Part shown: one piece after another, positions 35,796 through 38,003 of the stretch
Layout: each line of letters begins with the position of its first letter
Numbering within the stretch: the stretch's first letter is position 1
Origin: Desulfuromonadales bacterium
GTDB taxonomy: Bacteria > Desulfobacterota > Desulfuromonadia > Desulfuromonadales > Geopsychrobacteraceae
Reading direction: 5' to 3'
DNA: 38,003 nucleotides
Assembly: GCA_016931615.1 (NCBI GenBank)
Contig: JAFGEL010000008.1
Span: 1-38,003, forward strand
The notes under the pieces: generated by a model
What the model was told of the DNA's origin: nothing
Database searches by the model: none
The model's input: the letters and a program-made list of their open reading frames with translations, nothing else
Program-made: the position numbers and the translations under genes

Positions 35796-36771
35796 AGAGG
35801 GTGAGGTTGTGGTGGTCAAGGTTGAACGTGAGAACCGTCTGCGTCTGCCGATTCACACCTTGAGTTCCATTGTCTGTTTCGGACAGGTCAGTTGCAGCCC
35901 GTTTCTGTTGGGTCACTGCGCCGAAAAGGACGTTGCCGTCAGCTTTATGACCGAGTATGGCAAATTCCTTGCGAGAGTACAGGGGCCGGTCTCCGGAAAT
36001 GTACTGCTCCGCCGTGAGCAGTATCGGCAGGCGGATTGCCAAAAATCGTCTGCGCAAATGGCGCGAATGTTCGTTCTCGGCAAAGTCTCTAACGCGCGGC
36101 ATATTATCCACCGGGCAACCCGTGACCATCCGGATAAAGTCGCTGCGACGGGGATGGATCAGACCTGCCAGACGCTCGCGCGCTATGCAAAACGGTTGTT
36201 GCATGAAAATGATTTGGAGAGCATCCGTGGCATCGAGGGACGTACGGCACGGGATTATTTTGATCAGTTTGATCATCTGATTGTGTCCCAAAAAAAAGAG
36301 TTTGTTTTCAACGGCCGCAACCGCCGCCCACCGCTCGATCGGGTTAATTGCCTGCTGTCGTTTGTTTATGCGCTGCTTTATCACGATGCCCGCTCGGCGC
36401 TGGAAAGTGTCGGACTCGATCCAGCGGTAGGTTATCTGCATCGCGATCGTCCCGGCAGGCTGGGGTTGGCGCTCGACCTGATGGAAGAGTTCCGCCCCAT
36501 GTTGGCAGATCGGCTGGTGTTGTCGCTCATCAACCTGGGGCAGGTCAAAAAGAAGGGTTTTACGGTCACCGAATCGGGTGCCGTGCTGATGGATGACGAC
36601 ACCCGTAAAACTGTTCTGGTGGCTTACCAGAAACGTAAGCAGGAAGAAATTGACCATCCTTTTTTACAGGAAAAAATTCCGGTTGGAATGCTCATGTTTT
36701 CTCAGGCACAGTTGTTGTCGCGTTATCTTCGTGGTGACCTTGATGCTTATCCACCTTTTCTGTGGAGATAA
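35740..36771 (+). CDS. cas1: Cas1 integrase (type I-C)
   Basis: 343 residues from ATG at 35740, within the extended cas4 frame. The N-terminal beta domain (MRKMLNTLYVTTQGAYLHKE, LPIHTLSSIVCFGQVSCSPF) is followed by the helical catalytic domain with NRRPPLDRVNCLLSFVYALL, VGYLHRDRPGRLGLALDLME and EEFRPMLADRLVLSLIN, which hold the conserved Glu/His/Asp-type metal site. With Cas2 it inserts new spacers at the leader end. It is followed by cas2 after 3 bases. Confidence 0.97.
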   Translation: MRKMLNTLYVTTQGAYLHKEGEVVVVKVERENRLRLPIHTLSSIVCFGQVSCSPFLLGHCAEKDVAVSFMTEYGKFLARVQGPVSGNVLLRREQYRQADCQKSSAQMARMFVLGKVSNARHIIHRATRDHPDKVAATGMDQTCQTLARYAKRLLHENDLESIRGIEGRTARDYFDQFDHLIVSQKKEFVFNGRNRRPPLDRVNCLLSFVYALLYHDARSALESVGLDPAVGYLHRDRPGRLGLALDLMEEFRPMLADRLVLSLINLGQVKKKGFTVTESGAVLMDDDTRKTVLVAYQKRKQEEIDHPFLQEKIPVGMLMFSQAQLLSRYLRGDLDAYPPFLWR

Positions 36772-36774
36772 GCC

Positions 36775-37065
36775 ATGATGGTGCTGGTCAGCTACGATGT
36801 TTCCACGATTGATCGTCAAGGTGCCAGACGCTTAAGACGGGTCGCAAAAATCTGTCAGAACCACGGGCAGCGGGTCCAGTATTCCGTATTTGAATGCCTC
36901 GTCGATCCGGCACAATGGACGATGATGCGGCAGCAACTCATTGAGGTTATCGATGAGGAATCAGACAGCCTGAGATTCTATTTTCTCGGCGCAAACTGGC
37001 AGAAGCGGATTGAGCATGTTGGTGCGAAAGAAACCATCGATCAAGAGGGCCCGCTGATTGTTTAG
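36775..37065 (+). CDS. cas2: Cas2 (type I-C)
   Basis: 96 residues starting at ATG-ATG; either methionine is possible, with GGAG upstream. The ferredoxin-like fold shows MVLVSYDVSTIDRQGARRLR with the conserved Asp near residue 8, and VQYSVFECLVDPAQWTMMRQ. It is the structural dimer of the Cas1-Cas2 integrase. The stop codon overlaps the first GCGAACCT motif of the CRISPR leader. Confidence 0.97.
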   Translation: MMVLVSYDVSTIDRQGARRLRRVAKICQNHGQRVQYSVFECLVDPAQWTMMRQQLIEVIDEESDSLRFYFLGANWQKRIEHVGAKETIDQEGPLIV

Positions 37066-37237
37066 CGAACCTGAAGCTGTAGGGATTTTTCCGGGAGGTT
37101 CGCGAAACTGTAGTTCTTTGAAAATAGGAGATAAATCTGAGTGTTTGCTTTGATGGTGATATTGTTTTGAGATTTTTTAACAGGTTCGCAAAAAGTAAAA
37201 AAGAAACATCGCACAATCATGCTGTTATCAGCATGCA
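37066..37237 (+). promoter_or_regulatory. CRISPR leader
   Basis: 172 bases between the cas2 stop and the first repeat, AT-rich toward the array. It includes GCGAACCT (37065-37072, overlapping the cas2 stop), AGGTTCGC at 37096-37103 and AGGTTCGC at 37182-37189. The first two can pair. The array-proximal end contains GCATGCTGATAA-like palindromic sequence (CATGCTGTTATCAGCATG, 37218-37235). Confidence 0.85.

Positions 37238-38003
<766 letters not shown>

Noticed and set aside
35578..36657. 359-codon minus-strand frame opposite cas4-cas1
   Set aside because: A shadow of cas1; the peptide has no family features and the plus-strand genes are certain.

Overview
The window looks like the chromosome of an anaerobic deltaproteobacterium of the Desulfuromonadia (Geobacter/Desulfuromonas/Pelobacter type). 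This is inferred from gene content, not from a marker gene: a methylmalonyl-CoA mutase cluster, a TIGR03960/DUF2344 radical SAM fusion followed by RNase G, a DksA-like protein, RadA-MoaC, a GroESL operon with a CIRCE operator, and a type I-C CRISPR-Cas locus. No rRNA or tRNA gene was seen.

Layout. 1-5 kb: the 5' end of a REP-type transposase, a secreted FG-GAP protein, a porin, a long gene-poor stretch with degenerate repeats, a Phd/ParE toxin-antitoxin pair, and an inverted pair of GTAG-headed REP sequences. 5-10 kb: a methylmalonyl-CoA module on the minus strand (XRE-cupin regulator, mutase, MeaB chaperone, epimerase). The gaps in and below this module are filled by one family of inverted-repeat elements; one copy carries a frameshifted GxxExxY nuclease-like gene. 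10-13 kb: groES-groEL. 13-19 kb: a PP-loop sulfur-transferase-like protein, TatA, a PAS membrane sensor, and the minus-strand run radA-moaC-PH-like-dksA. 19-28 kb: radical SAM protein, RNase G, a Pit phosphate transporter with its DUF47 partner, a RAYT transposase with an altered HUH motif, an M99 carboxypeptidase and TrmO.

28.4-38 kb: a complete type I-C system (cas3-cas5c-cas8c-cas7c-cas4-cas1-cas2) followed by its leader and an array of 12 identical repeats that runs off the window. The operon is interrupted between cas7c and cas4 by about 1 kb of foreign-looking DNA: a decayed small gene, duplicated repeats, and a 23S-rRNA-intervening-sequence-type four-helix-bundle gene whose stop codon overlaps the cas4 start. 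A very short promoter/13-codon ORF/terminator unit sits just upstream of cas3.

The best candidates for undescribed biology are the inverted-repeat element carrying GxxExxY with its ORF-less relatives, and the S23-type gene built into the cas operon. Both are small genes embedded in families of short palindromic repeats.
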